A stretch of 64,000 bases of DNA. Source: Candidatus Deianiraea vastatrix (lineage in GTDB: Bacteria; Pseudomonadota; Alphaproteobacteria; Rickettsiales; Deianiraeaceae). The position numbers were made by a program, and so were the translations under genes. The notes beneath the pieces are model-generated. The model made no database searches. It saw only the letters and a list, made by a program, of their open reading frames with translations, and had not been told where the DNA came from. Positions 27,208 through 36,485 of the stretch are shown here, piece by piece. Positions within the stretch are counted from its first letter, which is position 1. The number at the start of each line of letters is the position of its first letter. Where the stretch lies: positions 1,141,154 to 1,205,153 of the forward strand of contig NZ_CP029077.1 in assembly GCF_007993655.1 (NCBI RefSeq). Reading direction: 5' to 3'.

Positions 27208-28314
27208 CTACATTTTCATTGGCATTACGACGAAACGAAGATTTTCATTTCCTTCTGGAAGGATTAAAATCGGAGATTCCGGCGATGAAATTTTAAAAAT
27301 ACAGCTTTTTGTCCCGACATTTGACATTACATCAAGTATATATTTATAGTTATATTTTGCAACTGCTTGCTCTTTTGAAGTATAGGTTGCGCTTACAAAT
27401 TCTGATGCTTGACAAGAGTCAACTTTACTTGAGATTTCAATGCCATTTTCAGAGATTGTAAAGATTACACCTTTATTTTCTTGACCCATATTTGCAATTG
27501 AAACAAGCTCAACAGCTTTGGCAAGAACGGCGCATTCAAGGGTTAACAATTTGTCGTTTGATTGTGGAATAACTCTTTTATAATCTGGGAAAGTTCCATC
27601 TATAAGCTTGCTAATAAACACAACATTTCCAGCCTTTACACTTACTTTGTTTGTTGAAAAATCAAGCTCTACATCTGATGAATTTGAGCAAATTTTAACG
27701 ATTTCGCTTATAGCTCTTTTTGGTATTATTGAATTTGGCAAGTCGTTTGCGATGGAAACCTCGGTTGATGCAACAGAAAGCCTGTGTCCATCGGTTGAAA
27801 CGAAGTTTAATTTTCCAGCTTCGGTATGTAACATTAGACCGTTTAGATTATATCTTACCTCGTCATTTGATATTGAAAATTGAGTTTTTTTAATGCATTC
27901 AAGCAATTTATCTGACTTTATTTTTATATTGTGTTCAAAATTTGTTGCCGGCATTGAAGGAAAATCTTCAACAGGAACAATTGATAAATTGAAATTAAAC
28001 TTTCCAGAGCTGATTTTTAGAATATTAGGATTTGCATCATCTATTGTAAATGTTATTTCCGCGCTTGCTGGAAGATGTTTAACAATTTCTATAATTGAGT
28101 ATATTGGCGCAAGAAATGAAAAATCTCCTGATGATTTAATTTCTACAGAATCTGATGACTGCATATCAAGATTTGTAGTTGTGAACTTTGCAATATTGGA
28201 TTTAATTTCGACCTTTACACAAGACAAAATATCCAAGAAATCTTTTTTATCTGTTGATCCGATAACATGATTTAAGCATTTAATAGCTTGTGACTGTAAA
28301 ATAGAAAAGTTCAT
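27208..28314 (-). CDS. dnaN: DNA polymerase III beta sliding clamp
   Basis: 368 residues, three-domain processivity clamp. The family is visible in the N-terminal MNFSILQSQAIKCLNHV, VSTDGHRLSVAST in the second domain, and the final strand LRFVVMPMKM, which is the conserved C-terminus contacting clamp-binding proteins. It is not next to dnaA or recF here, as is common in Rickettsiales with scrambled gene order. It is divergent from the Tim44-like gene, with a 110-bp gap. Confidence 0.95.
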   Translation of the reverse strand: MNFSILQSQAIKCLNHVIGSTDKKDFLDILSCVKVEIKSNIAKFTTTNLDMQSSDSVEIKSSGDFSFLAPIYSIIEIVKHLPASAEITFTIDDANPNILKISSGKFNFNLSIVPVEDFPSMPATNFEHNIKIKSDKLLECIKKTQFSISNDEVRYNLNGLMLHTEAGKLNFVSTDGHRLSVASTEVSIANDLPNSIIPKRAISEIVKICSNSSDVELDFSTNKVSVKAGNVVFISKLIDGTFPDYKRVIPQSNDKLLTLECAVLAKAVELVSIANMGQENKGVIFTISENGIEISSKVDSCQASEFVSATYTSKEQAVAKYNYKYILDVMSNVGTKSCIFKISSPESPILILPEGNENLRFVVMPMKM

Positions 28315-28424
28315 ATAAGTTAAGATAAATCAATTAATAGATATATGTTATAATAAAAAAATATTTGTCAACAAAAAAATATATTGACTTATATTTTAAT
28401 TTGTTTTGCGTTTATGTAACTTAT

Positions 28425-29156
28425 ATGAAAAAAATGATTGATGTTGTTATTTTTGCACTAATTGCTGTGTTTGTTGTTTTAAAGTTACGCAAGATTTTGG
28501 GTAATGAGTATAGTGATTCCAGTGGTAAGAATGTTGTTAAAGACGTTTCTGGTGTTGATGTTTCGCAATATGAAAAGCCTTCAAAAATTAAAGGTGTTAT
28601 ATCTAGCGTTAAAGGAAATGAGAAAAAAGCACAGCAGCAAGAGATAATAACTAATGCAAGGCAAAGTATTGACGCTATTTCTGGCGATTTATCTGAAGAT
28701 ATAAAGCAAAAATTAGTAGATATGCATGTAAAGATTAACGGTTTTAGCTATCAGGGTTTTATTAATGGCGTACATGCGACATTTGAAAGAGTGATAGAGG
28801 GTTATTCAAATGCAGATTTAGAGGCAATAATTTCTCTTTGCAATAAGGCGGTAACTGAGAGATTTATAGAAATTTTAAACTCAAATGAGAAGGCTGAAAT
28901 TAGAGAAAAAGTTTATGTTGTAAAAACGAAGAAAATTGAGATTCTTGATATAGATATTGTTGATAATTTATATGAGGTGAAGATTAAAATTAATTCGGAG
29001 CAAATTCAATATAGTGAAAATATGACTAGTGGCAATATTGCAAGCGGAAGCAAGACAGTAAAGCATAATGTAAGCGAAATATGGGTTTTTAAACAAGATA
29101 TTACAATACAAAATTTTTCAAATTGGATAGTTTCCTCTATACAGATATTGTCGTAG
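28425..29156 (+). CDS. timA: Tim44-like domain inner-membrane protein
   Basis: One N-terminal membrane anchor (residues about 4-20, MIDVVIFALIAVFVVLK), a charged linker, then a Tim44-like fold from about residue 110: FINGVHATFERVIEGYSNADLEAIISLCNK, then a beta-rich half ending ISEIWVFKQDI-like and NWIVSSIQ. Alphaproteobacterial relatives (TimA) are distant kin of mitochondrial Tim44, of uncertain role in membrane protein handling. The ATG at 28425 places the anchor at the N-terminus; an upstream frame start at 28365 is rejected. It precedes mltA in the same direction with a 31-bp gap, the usual alphaproteobacterial neighbourhood. Confidence 0.8.
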   Translation: MKKMIDVVIFALIAVFVVLKLRKILGNEYSDSSGKNVVKDVSGVDVSQYEKPSKIKGVISSVKGNEKKAQQQEIITNARQSIDAISGDLSEDIKQKLVDMHVKINGFSYQGFINGVHATFERVIEGYSNADLEAIISLCNKAVTERFIEILNSNEKAEIREKVYVVKTKKIEILDIDIVDNLYEVKIKINSEQIQYSENMTSGNIASGSKTVKHNVSEIWVFKQDITIQNFSNWIVSSIQILS

Positions 29157-29187
29157 TAACTAGCCAAGAATAGCTATTTTTTCTTTT

Positions 29188-30798
29188 ATGTTCTATCTTT
29201 TTACAAGATTTACCATTGTGCTTACTTTGCTATTTACCTCAGGATGTGCAATGCAATTTGGCAGATACGATGGAAGAAAAAAATATAAAAGTGTAAAATA
29301 TGATTCGGTTGCTGATATTTTTCAAAGAGGTAAAAAAGTAGAATATGTCGACTTCAAAGACTGGAAAAATGAGTATTTAAATGATATAAAATTTGATATT
29401 TTCCTAGATTCAAATGGCTCAAGAATTGGTATATTAAATAATAATGCTAAAGACAAAGGAAAATTTACCAATGTTTTGCAATATAAAACTAGGGTAAAAG
29501 ATTTGAATTTAACGATGTTTAATCTTGAGTCTAAAATTGATGAGTTTTGGTCTGACAATGTTGATGTAAATGAAATTTTTGTATCACTACAAAAGAGAGT
29601 TATACAGGATGTTGTTGATATTAAAGGTGATGAAATTATTGAAAATGCAGAAATTCAGTCAGATTCAAAGGATTTTATTGATTACATTAATGAAAGAGAT
29701 GGTAAAATATCTGAAAAAACCATAGGTTCAAATAATTCTGTGAGGCTTGTGATAAAAAAGTTTAAGACATTAGATGGAATTGAAAATGATGAGAATATAT
29801 CCGATGCTATCATTAGTTTTTCAAAAAGTTGCGATAGCTTTCTTGCAAGACCTGATAAGCCTGTTGAGACGAGAAATATATATCTTGGACTTGCCAAAGA
29901 TTGGCATGAGGTATGTAATGAATTAAAGAAATTTGTAAATAAAACCTTAAATAAAGATGACGCGCTAAAGTATTTTATATCTAATTTCACGCCTATTCAA
30001 GTTTATCAAAGAAAATCTGGTGGATACGATCCGCATGGCTCTTTTACTGGATATTACGAGCTTGATCTTGCTGGAGATGCTACAAAAAGTGGAAAATATA
30101 AATTCCCGATTTATGCTATGCCGCCTGAGTGTGCAAGTAAGCAATGCCCTACAAGATCTGAGATTAATGAAGGCAAGCTATCTGGTAGAGGTCTTGAGCT
30201 ATATTGGGCGAAAAATCCTTTAGATATATTTTTATTGCAAATTCAAGGTTCGGGTATTGTTGCACTTGAAGATGGAACATTTGGAAGAGTTGGCTTTGCA
30301 GGCACTAATAAGCAAAGGGGTAAGAATATTTTTACATACATGAAGAATAAGTGCATTCCAAAGTGTAATCCGAATTTAAATGAAATAATAGCATGGTTTG
30401 AGGAAAATCCTGAGGAGGGCAATGATGTACTTGCGCATACCGATTCATATGTATTTTTCAGAAAATTGAGCAATAATGGTGATGGTGCGATTGGCGCGCA
30501 AGGTGTATCACTCACGCCGTCTAGAAGTGTTGCAGTTGATAATGGTATTATACCATATGGAGCGCCGCTTTGGATGCAGACTTATATTGCTGTGAAAAAT
30601 ATGAATGAAAATTATATTAGAATGAGCAGAATGGTTATTGCGCAGGATACGGGGGAGGCCATAAGAGGGGCTGTGCGTGCTGATATATTCTGGGGTCATG
30701 GAACAAAAGCTAGATATCTTGCGGAAAAGCAGAAATTCCCAGGTGTATATTTTATGATGATTCCAAATAATGTTTTACATAAGGTTAGAGTAAAGTAG
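29188..30798 (+). CDS. mltA: Membrane-bound lytic murein transglycosylase A
   Basis: Lipoprotein enzyme that cleaves the glycan strands of peptidoglycan to 1,6-anhydro products. The N-terminus has a signal peptide with lipobox TSGC (Cys about 20). The MltA domain contains FTGYYELDLAGD, FPIYAMP, LEDGTFGRVGFAGTNKQRG and the 3D domain near the end (AQDTGEAIRGAVRADIFWGHG), with the catalytic Asp in that block. At 536 residues it is longer than E. coli MltA (365) because of an extra region of about 200 residues between the lipobox and the catalytic part. It forms an operon with the M48 peptidase (2-bp gap) and recJ. Confidence 0.93.
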   Translation: MFYLFTRFTIVLTLLFTSGCAMQFGRYDGRKKYKSVKYDSVADIFQRGKKVEYVDFKDWKNEYLNDIKFDIFLDSNGSRIGILNNNAKDKGKFTNVLQYKTRVKDLNLTMFNLESKIDEFWSDNVDVNEIFVSLQKRVIQDVVDIKGDEIIENAEIQSDSKDFIDYINERDGKISEKTIGSNNSVRLVIKKFKTLDGIENDENISDAIISFSKSCDSFLARPDKPVETRNIYLGLAKDWHEVCNELKKFVNKTLNKDDALKYFISNFTPIQVYQRKSGGYDPHGSFTGYYELDLAGDATKSGKYKFPIYAMPPECASKQCPTRSEINEGKLSGRGLELYWAKNPLDIFLLQIQGSGIVALEDGTFGRVGFAGTNKQRGKNIFTYMKNKCIPKCNPNLNEIIAWFEENPEEGNDVLAHTDSYVFFRKLSNNGDGAIGAQGVSLTPSRSVAVDNGIIPYGAPLWMQTYIAVKNMNENYIRMSRMVIAQDTGEAIRGAVRADIFWGHGTKARYLAEKQKFPGVYFMMIPNNVLHKVRVK

Positions 30799-30800
30799 AT

Positions 30801-31979
30801 ATGCTGTTTAGGCCAATACATTTTTTTGTTATATATTTAATATCATTTATTAATTTTGGCCTACTATTAATGCCATTTTGTGCGATATTCTATTTTGTTT
30901 TACACTATTTTTTAGATATTGCAAGTGCAGAAATTACAAGAGTAATGGGAGATTTTTTTTTAATATGTATATTTTTAATATCGTTATATTGTTTTTTATA
31001 TTTAATATTTGACTATTTATTTGGAATAACGACAAAGAGTTTAAGAAAGGGTGGTAAAAATATTGCCGGATTATCGCATTATGAGGAAATTTATAATGAA
31101 TTTTTAGAGATTAAATTGCATTTTGAAATAAAGAATGTTTCGCTTTTTATTTCAAGGGATGATGAAATTAATGCTTTTGCAGTTGGGTGTTTTAGGGAAA
31201 ATTTTATTATTATTACACAGGGCATGATAGATGCAATTGGTGAAAGAACTTCTACTAAGGAGCATTTTACAAAGGCAATTGCTGGGATTATTGCACATGA
31301 GATGTCTCATATTACGCATAGAGATTTTCTTCCCGGTTTATTGCTATACTATACAAAGGGGGCAAATTTATTTTTAGCAAAGATCCTGCATTTAATTATA
31401 TCTTTTGCAATTTTATTAATTAGCATGATACCTATTATTGGTTTTTTTGCGAAAATAATTATAAAATTTATATATAAGTGTATTGATGGCATGTTTAATA
31501 AGATAATATTTAATAAAATTGTTGTGCCGATTGATTTTTTAGTAAGAATGTTGTTTTCAAGACATATTGAGCATAGAGCAGATGGCGATTCGGCAAGATG
31601 CCTTGGTGGCATTGGTATTGCTATTGCATTAAATGCTATTTCGCCAATGAAAAGGTTTTCATGGCAAAGTATATTATCTTCCCACCCTAGTACGAAATCA
31701 AGAATAAAGTTTGTATCAAAAATTAACCAAACTGACAAAGTTATTAAAAGTGGAATTATTGAGTATATATCGAATATTTTTTGCATTTGTGTATTATTAT
31801 TTTCCACTGTGATTTTATACAATATTAGTAATGCATCAAAATTACCGCATTATATATGCAGTTTTTATGAGTTATCGTATGTAAAGGTTTTTGAAATAAA
31901 GGATTCTATTGAGCAAAAAATTGAAACTGGAAAGAAAATATATGCGCTTTATAAAAAGGTTGAAAAGATTTTTGGATAG
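30801..31979 (+). CDS. M48-family membrane zinc metallopeptidase
   Basis: 392 residues with hydrophobic segments at about 8-40, 52-75, 195-220 and near the C-terminus. The zinc site is HEMSH (166-170) with the third ligand Glu in EHRADGDSA (about 257). This layout is close to HtpX and other membrane M48 peptidases of envelope quality control, but the family has several branches and the substrate is unknown. It lies 2 bp after mltA and 2 bp before recJ, so all three are co-transcribed. Confidence 0.85.
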   Translation: MLFRPIHFFVIYLISFINFGLLLMPFCAIFYFVLHYFLDIASAEITRVMGDFFLICIFLISLYCFLYLIFDYLFGITTKSLRKGGKNIAGLSHYEEIYNEFLEIKLHFEIKNVSLFISRDDEINAFAVGCFRENFIIITQGMIDAIGERTSTKEHFTKAIAGIIAHEMSHITHRDFLPGLLLYYTKGANLFLAKILHLIISFAILLISMIPIIGFFAKIIIKFIYKCIDGMFNKIIFNKIVVPIDFLVRMLFSRHIEHRADGDSARCLGGIGIAIALNAISPMKRFSWQSILSSHPSTKSRIKFVSKINQTDKVIKSGIIEYISNIFCICVLLFSTVILYNISNASKLPHYICSFYELSYVKVFEIKDSIEQKIETGKKIYALYKKVEKIFG

Positions 31980-31981
31980 CT

Positions 31982-33778
31982 ATGAAAAAGACGGCACTTG
32001 GACGAAATTTAAACATTCTTGAAAGCAACTTAAACAAAAGCTCGCAAATTGCATCTTTACTTTCAATATCGCCGATTTTAGGTGATATTTTGGCAAAAAC
32101 TGACGGTGTTGATGTGTCAAATGCTGAGGATTTTTTAAATCCGAAACTAAAGAATTTAATGCCAAATCCATCAAAACTCATGGGCATGGATCTTGGAGTT
32201 ACCCATTTATGCAAGGCAATAATTGATAAAAAAACGATAGGAATTTTGGGCGACTATGATGTTGATGGAGTTTCCTCTTCCAGCATGCTTAAGATTTTCC
32301 TCATCTTAATTGGCATTTTACCAAAAATTATTATACCAAATCGCTTTAAAGACGGCTATGGGCCAAGCATACCTTTAATGCACAAAATGCACATGGAAAA
32401 AGTAGATACAATCGTTACTTTAGACTGTGGAACTGTTGCTTTTGAGCCACTTGAATACGCAAAAGCGCTTGGCATGAATGTTGTTGTGGTTGATCACCAT
32501 ATTTCGCAAATCGACCGCCCTGAGGCCATTGCAATTATTAACCCAAATCAACTTGGAGATGACAGTAAAATGGGCTATTTATGCGCTGCGGGAGTGACTT
32601 TTTTACTATGCGTTGCTTTAAATGCAAAGCTTCGTGAAATGGGGTTTTATGAGGGTAAAAAAGAGCCAAATTTGCTAAATTTAGTGCCATTTGCAATGCT
32701 TGGAAGCGTTTGCGATATGATGAAAATGATAGGGCTTAATCGTGCATTTTACCATACCGGTATTGCAGTTTTACAGAAAAATCTACAAAATTACGACAGT
32801 CTTTTGCAAGAGGAAAAGATTGCTTTTTGCGGACTGCGTCAGCTCATTTTAGCAGGTGGCAAGCAGGAAATTTCATCAAGTTACGATATAGGATTTATAA
32901 TTGGCCCTATGATTAACGCTGGAGGGCGAATTGACTCGGCGATGATTGGGGTTGATTTACTGACAAATACTGACGAAACCGATGCTGCAAGGCTTGCGGC
33001 GGAGCTTAAAACTCTTAATCAAGAAAGGCGTGAAATTCAGGAGGAAATTATAGAAAGTGCCAAGAAAATGGCTGATTTAGAGCTTGCAAGTGGAAAAAAT
33101 GTCTTATTTTTAAAGTCTGACAAGTGGCACGAAGGGGTAATTGGCATTGTTGCCTCAAAAATTAAGGATTTATACCAAAAACCAACTATAATTGGGTCAA
33201 TTTCGAAAAATTCGGGAGTTATGATTATCAAGGCATCGTGTAGGTCAATTGATGGCGTGGATATTGGGAAATCTGTAATTTGTGCGCTTGAAAATGGGCT
33301 GATTTTAAAAGGCGGAGGGCACGCTGGGGCTGCCGGTTTTTCGGCGAAACTTGACGATTTTGAAAGGCTTTTTGATTTTTTTGAACAGCATTTACACCAA
33401 GATGTTGTAAGCGCTAAAGATGGCGCGAAAATTGATATACACTGTCAAATTTCACTTGAGCAAATCGACGATAAAATAAGGGATATTTCAAGACTTGAGC
33501 CATTTGGAATTGGCAATCCAAAGCCGTTGTTTTTAATAAAAAATGCGGTAATTGGCGACTATAGCGTTTTAAAGGAGCTACATTTTAGGTTAAATCTGCG
33601 TACAAGACATAAAAATGACGATAAATACTTGTGGAAATCGGCTATTTTGTTTAATGCAAATGCGACATTACTTGGCGATTTTGTAAAAAAACACCAAGGC
33701 AAAGAGGTAGATATTATCGCAAATATTGAATATGGAAGCTATGGGCTTTCCATCGTAGTGGTTGATTTTGCAAATTAA
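31982..33778 (+). CDS. recJ: Single-stranded-DNA-specific exonuclease RecJ
   Basis: 598-residue 5'-3' exonuclease of recombination and mismatch repair. The DHH phosphoesterase motifs are visible: ILGDYDVDGVSSSSML (motif I), TLDCGTVAFE, VVVDHHISQ (DHH), and the DHHA1 domain with LKGGGHAGAAGFS. A C-terminal OB-like region follows (RLEPFGIGNPKPLF). The short spacing to the peptidase upstream indicates a shared operon. Confidence 0.95.
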   Translation: MKKTALGRNLNILESNLNKSSQIASLLSISPILGDILAKTDGVDVSNAEDFLNPKLKNLMPNPSKLMGMDLGVTHLCKAIIDKKTIGILGDYDVDGVSSSSMLKIFLILIGILPKIIIPNRFKDGYGPSIPLMHKMHMEKVDTIVTLDCGTVAFEPLEYAKALGMNVVVVDHHISQIDRPEAIAIINPNQLGDDSKMGYLCAAGVTFLLCVALNAKLREMGFYEGKKEPNLLNLVPFAMLGSVCDMMKMIGLNRAFYHTGIAVLQKNLQNYDSLLQEEKIAFCGLRQLILAGGKQEISSSYDIGFIIGPMINAGGRIDSAMIGVDLLTNTDETDAARLAAELKTLNQERREIQEEIIESAKKMADLELASGKNVLFLKSDKWHEGVIGIVASKIKDLYQKPTIIGSISKNSGVMIIKASCRSIDGVDIGKSVICALENGLILKGGGHAGAAGFSAKLDDFERLFDFFEQHLHQDVVSAKDGAKIDIHCQISLEQIDDKIRDISRLEPFGIGNPKPLFLIKNAVIGDYSVLKELHFRLNLRTRHKNDDKYLWKSAILFNANATLLGDFVKKHQGKEVDIIANIEYGSYGLSIVVVDFAN

Positions 33779-33807
33779 TTTTGCAATTTAAAATCTTTGT
33801 GTTATAG

Positions 33808-33835
33808 TTGCTTTGTTATAAAGTTTAAATATAAG
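33808..33835 (+). promoter_or_regulatory. Possible promoter for the orphan at 33.9 kb
   Basis: TTGCTT (33808-33813), 16-bp spacer, TATAAG (33830-33835). Predicted start is near 33842, which places the out-of-frame ATG at 33865 where a start codon would be expected. Confidence 0.4.
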
Positions 33836-33887
33836 TAATATCTTTTTAAGACTGGAAATAAAAAATGAAAATCCAGTTGATCTAAAT

Positions 33888-34634
33888 GTGTTGTCAAATT
33901 CATTAAATGCACTTGGCTCTCAGTATGACATCTATCTTAACAAAAAATCAAAAAATGATTACAAAAAGCATGAGAGAAAATTGCTTATTAAAGAAGTGAA
34001 AAGTGGAAGCATTATAATCGATTTAGTTGGTATGGTAATGCCACTTATTACAGAAATTAATTCAATAATTGAATTTGGTGAGTATTTAAAAACAAGCTTT
34101 AATTTCTTCTTAAATAAAGGCAAATCTGATTATCAATATTCAAAAAAAGATTGTCAAGATATTAGAAGTATCGTTGACGCAACAGCAAAGGATGGCAATA
34201 ATGCAAAGGTAAATATTAATGTTTATGGGTACAATAATACCATTCATGCACCAATATATAATATTACAAATACCGATGCAAATGCTATACAAGCTACTAC
34301 AAAGCGATATGAAGAAGAAAGTATAGAAATTGAAGAGCAAAGTATATTTCAAAAAGAGTTAATGTATTGGGCGGATGCAAGTTTCAACAAAAGAAAGCAA
34401 GAGCAAAATGCTGGGAAAGTTATAATTGAAAAGCTTGATAAAAGACCTAGAAAAGTTGTGTTTTTAAACCAAGAAGATGAACTGTGTGCAAAAATGCGAC
34501 ATAATAAATTTCCAAATACAGAGTGGCAAGATTTGCTAAGGCGTGTTGATTTGGAAGTTGTAAAAATACAAGATGTTATAAAAGAATACAGAATAACAAA
34601 ACTTTATGATGATGCTGATATTTTTGAAGATTAA
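33888..34634 (+). CDS. Orphan of a widespread uncharacterised family, start unclear
   Basis: 248 residues as read from a GTG at 33888. The pattern LLIKEVKSGSIIIDLVG, FGEYLKTSFNFFLNKGKS, KDCQDIRSIVDATAKDGN followed by a beta-rich NVYGYNNTIHAPIYNIT and an Asn/Ala segment (TDANAIQATTKRYEEE) resembles a family of bacterial proteins of unknown function that I recognise only by pattern. The N-terminal part reads better if translation begins at the ATG at 33865 and one base is added in its A-run: this gives MKNPVDLNVLSNSLNALGSQ. As it stands, ATG 33865 hits a stop after six codons. So the gene either starts at GTG or has a frameshift. Confidence 0.6.
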   Translation: MLSNSLNALGSQYDIYLNKKSKNDYKKHERKLLIKEVKSGSIIIDLVGMVMPLITEINSIIEFGEYLKTSFNFFLNKGKSDYQYSKKDCQDIRSIVDATAKDGNNAKVNINVYGYNNTIHAPIYNITNTDANAIQATTKRYEEESIEIEEQSIFQKELMYWADASFNKRKQEQNAGKVIIEKLDKRPRKVVFLNQEDELCAKMRHNKFPNTEWQDLLRRVDLEVVKIQDVIKEYRITKLYDDADIFED

Positions 34635-34857
34635 TGGTGATTAATATTTTGCTGCAGTTGTAAATCTCGTATAAATAAATACTTGAATTTATAATTTTTG
34701 ATATTAAGGTTGGTGAAATGCTTAGTTTTACCGATTAATTTGCAGTTATGGCAGATTTTGTAAGCATTATTTAGCAAATAATCTGTTTTATTTTGTAAAA
34801 GATTGTTTTGGCATTTTTATCACTCTTGTATAAAATTACTTCTTTGTGAAAAATACC

Positions 34858-34885
34858 TTGACAATAAAAAAAATATTTTTATTAT
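34858..34885 (+). promoter_or_regulatory. Sigma70-type promoter for the small membrane protein and mltB
   Basis: TTGACA (34858-34863), 16-bp spacer, TATTAT (34880-34885), ending 21 bp before the ATG at 34907. The 223 bp upstream of it hold no gene I can support. Confidence 0.65.
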
Positions 34886-34906
34886 TCATTGTAATTATTT
34901 AAAGTA

Positions 34907-35215
34907 ATGGATATGTATAATACGAAAGTTTTTGGTTTGATGTTTATTTTGATTTTAATAAGCATTATTCATCTTTTTGCATTTTTTTCGTTTAAGGATA
35001 AAATTCATATTATGAAAAAGAGAAATGCCAACATGAAAGTAAAAATATATGAGCAGCAAAAGGAAATTCAAAATATAACTCTTGAGTTAAACAAAGATTC
35101 TACTTATGAAAAAATGAGGATTTTCTTGAAGAATTCAACTCAATTTGAACCGATTAGTCTATCTGATGTTACGTTTTATACCCCAAAGAATAAAGAGGTA
35201 AGACAGGCTTTATAG
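34907..35215 (+). CDS. Small bitopic coiled-coil protein, possibly FtsL-like
   Basis: 102 residues: a short cytoplasmic N-terminus, one membrane span (about 8-28), then a coiled coil (about 38-66) and a short tail NSTQFEPISLSDVTFYTP. This layout, size and tail (a residue pattern like xLGLxPxxxxQI) resemble FtsL of the divisome, but sequence similarity in FtsL is always weak and no ftsI or mraW neighbour is present. It is 13 bp upstream of mltB behind a good promoter, so the two are co-expressed and cell-wall related. Confidence 0.55.
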   Translation: MDMYNTKVFGLMFILILISIIHLFAFFSFKDKIHIMKKRNANMKVKIYEQQKEIQNITLELNKDSTYEKMRIFLKNSTQFEPISLSDVTFYTPKNKEVRQAL

Positions 35216-35228
35216 TTGATATATTTAT

Positions 35229-36485
35229 ATGAGAAGTGTATTATTTATTGCATTATTTATGCTTCTTATTGAAAATGCAAGTGCATATAATTACGAGTTT
35301 ACAAATATACCAAGCTGCTCTGTTGTAAGTATAGACAATGAGAGGAGTAAAATTACATCTAATCTTGGAGTTGATTTTGATGAATCAATATGTAAGTCAG
35401 CGATGGTCATTCCAAAAAGTGAAACTGCAATAAGTGTTACAAAAAAGAACGATATAATTGAGCTTTCAAGCGAAGAAAAGAAGCTGATTAAGAAATATAA
35501 AGATAAAATTTTAAAGCTTGCAAAGGATGCAGGAGTTTCAAGAAAGACGCGAAATGCTTTTTATGATAGCGTTGAATATAAGAATAATATTACCAAACTC
35601 AGTAATGCACAACCTGAAAAAAAGACATATCTTGTAGATTACATGATGAATCAGCTATCTGCTGAAAATATTGCTATTTTATCAAAAAATATCAATCTTA
35701 GAAAAAATAGAGATAAAGAGATGTTTGATAATCTTGAAAAGATTTTTGCAGTTGAAAGATCGATAATGACGGCACTTTGGATGCATGAGACGAAATTTGG
35801 GAAAATTATGGGAAATACTAGGGTTATAGATAGTTTATTTACTCTTGCATATACTAATGAGAAAAAGAGAGAATTTTTTGAAACAAATTTGATTCAATTT
35901 TTACAGATTATAGATATGGGGCATGGAGATATTGGCTCTCGTGGCTCTTGGGCTGGGGCTTTTGGTCAAGTGCAATTTATGCCGCAGACATTTTTAAAAT
36001 ACGCAATTAATTATGACGATAAAGATAAAATTGACTTATGGAACAAAGAGGAAGATGCCCTTGCGTCACTTGCTAATTATTTATATAATATTAAATGGAA
36101 AAAAGATGGTGGGCTGATTACTGAAGTTATATTGCCGGATGAATTTGATTACTGTCTTGCGGGGTATGTTGAAAATAAGGTAAAAACTGTTGAAGAGTGG
36201 AAAAAGCTTGGAGTTAAGCTTGGAAAAAGTAGATTTGGTGCGAAATATTTTCACGATCAATACAAAAAAGCATGGCTTATTATTCCAGATAGAACTCATA
36301 TTTTCCAAAATGGTTGCAAGCCTCGTGCATTTTTAGCATATGAAAACTTTGGTCATATTTTGGACTGGAATAGAAGTATGTTTTTTGGTGTAACAATAGC
36401 GGCCCTGCAACATGAGAGTGAAAAGATTTTCAAGACAGTAGATGTTGCTTCCAAGAAAAATGATGATGACGATGAAAACGAGTAA
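35229..36485 (+). CDS. mltB: Lytic murein transglycosylase B (MltB-type)
   Basis: 418 residues with a signal peptide (MRSVLFIALFMLLIENASA). The catalytic domain shows MTALWMHETKFGKIMGN with the catalytic Glu in HETKFG, RRREFF-like helix, GSRGSWAGAFGQVQFMPQTFLKYA and DLWNKEEDALASLANYL, all typical of MltB/SltB enzymes. It cuts peptidoglycan glycan chains in the periplasm. No lipobox, so soluble. It abuts slt at the 3' end with 0 bp between the stop codons, the two genes converging. Confidence 0.92.
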   Translation: MRSVLFIALFMLLIENASAYNYEFTNIPSCSVVSIDNERSKITSNLGVDFDESICKSAMVIPKSETAISVTKKNDIIELSSEEKKLIKKYKDKILKLAKDAGVSRKTRNAFYDSVEYKNNITKLSNAQPEKKTYLVDYMMNQLSAENIAILSKNINLRKNRDKEMFDNLEKIFAVERSIMTALWMHETKFGKIMGNTRVIDSLFTLAYTNEKKREFFETNLIQFLQIIDMGHGDIGSRGSWAGAFGQVQFMPQTFLKYAINYDDKDKIDLWNKEEDALASLANYLYNIKWKKDGGLITEVILPDEFDYCLAGYVENKVKTVEEWKKLGVKLGKSRFGAKYFHDQYKKAWLIIPDRTHIFQNGCKPRAFLAYENFGHILDWNRSMFFGVTIAALQHESEKIFKTVDVASKKNDDDDENE

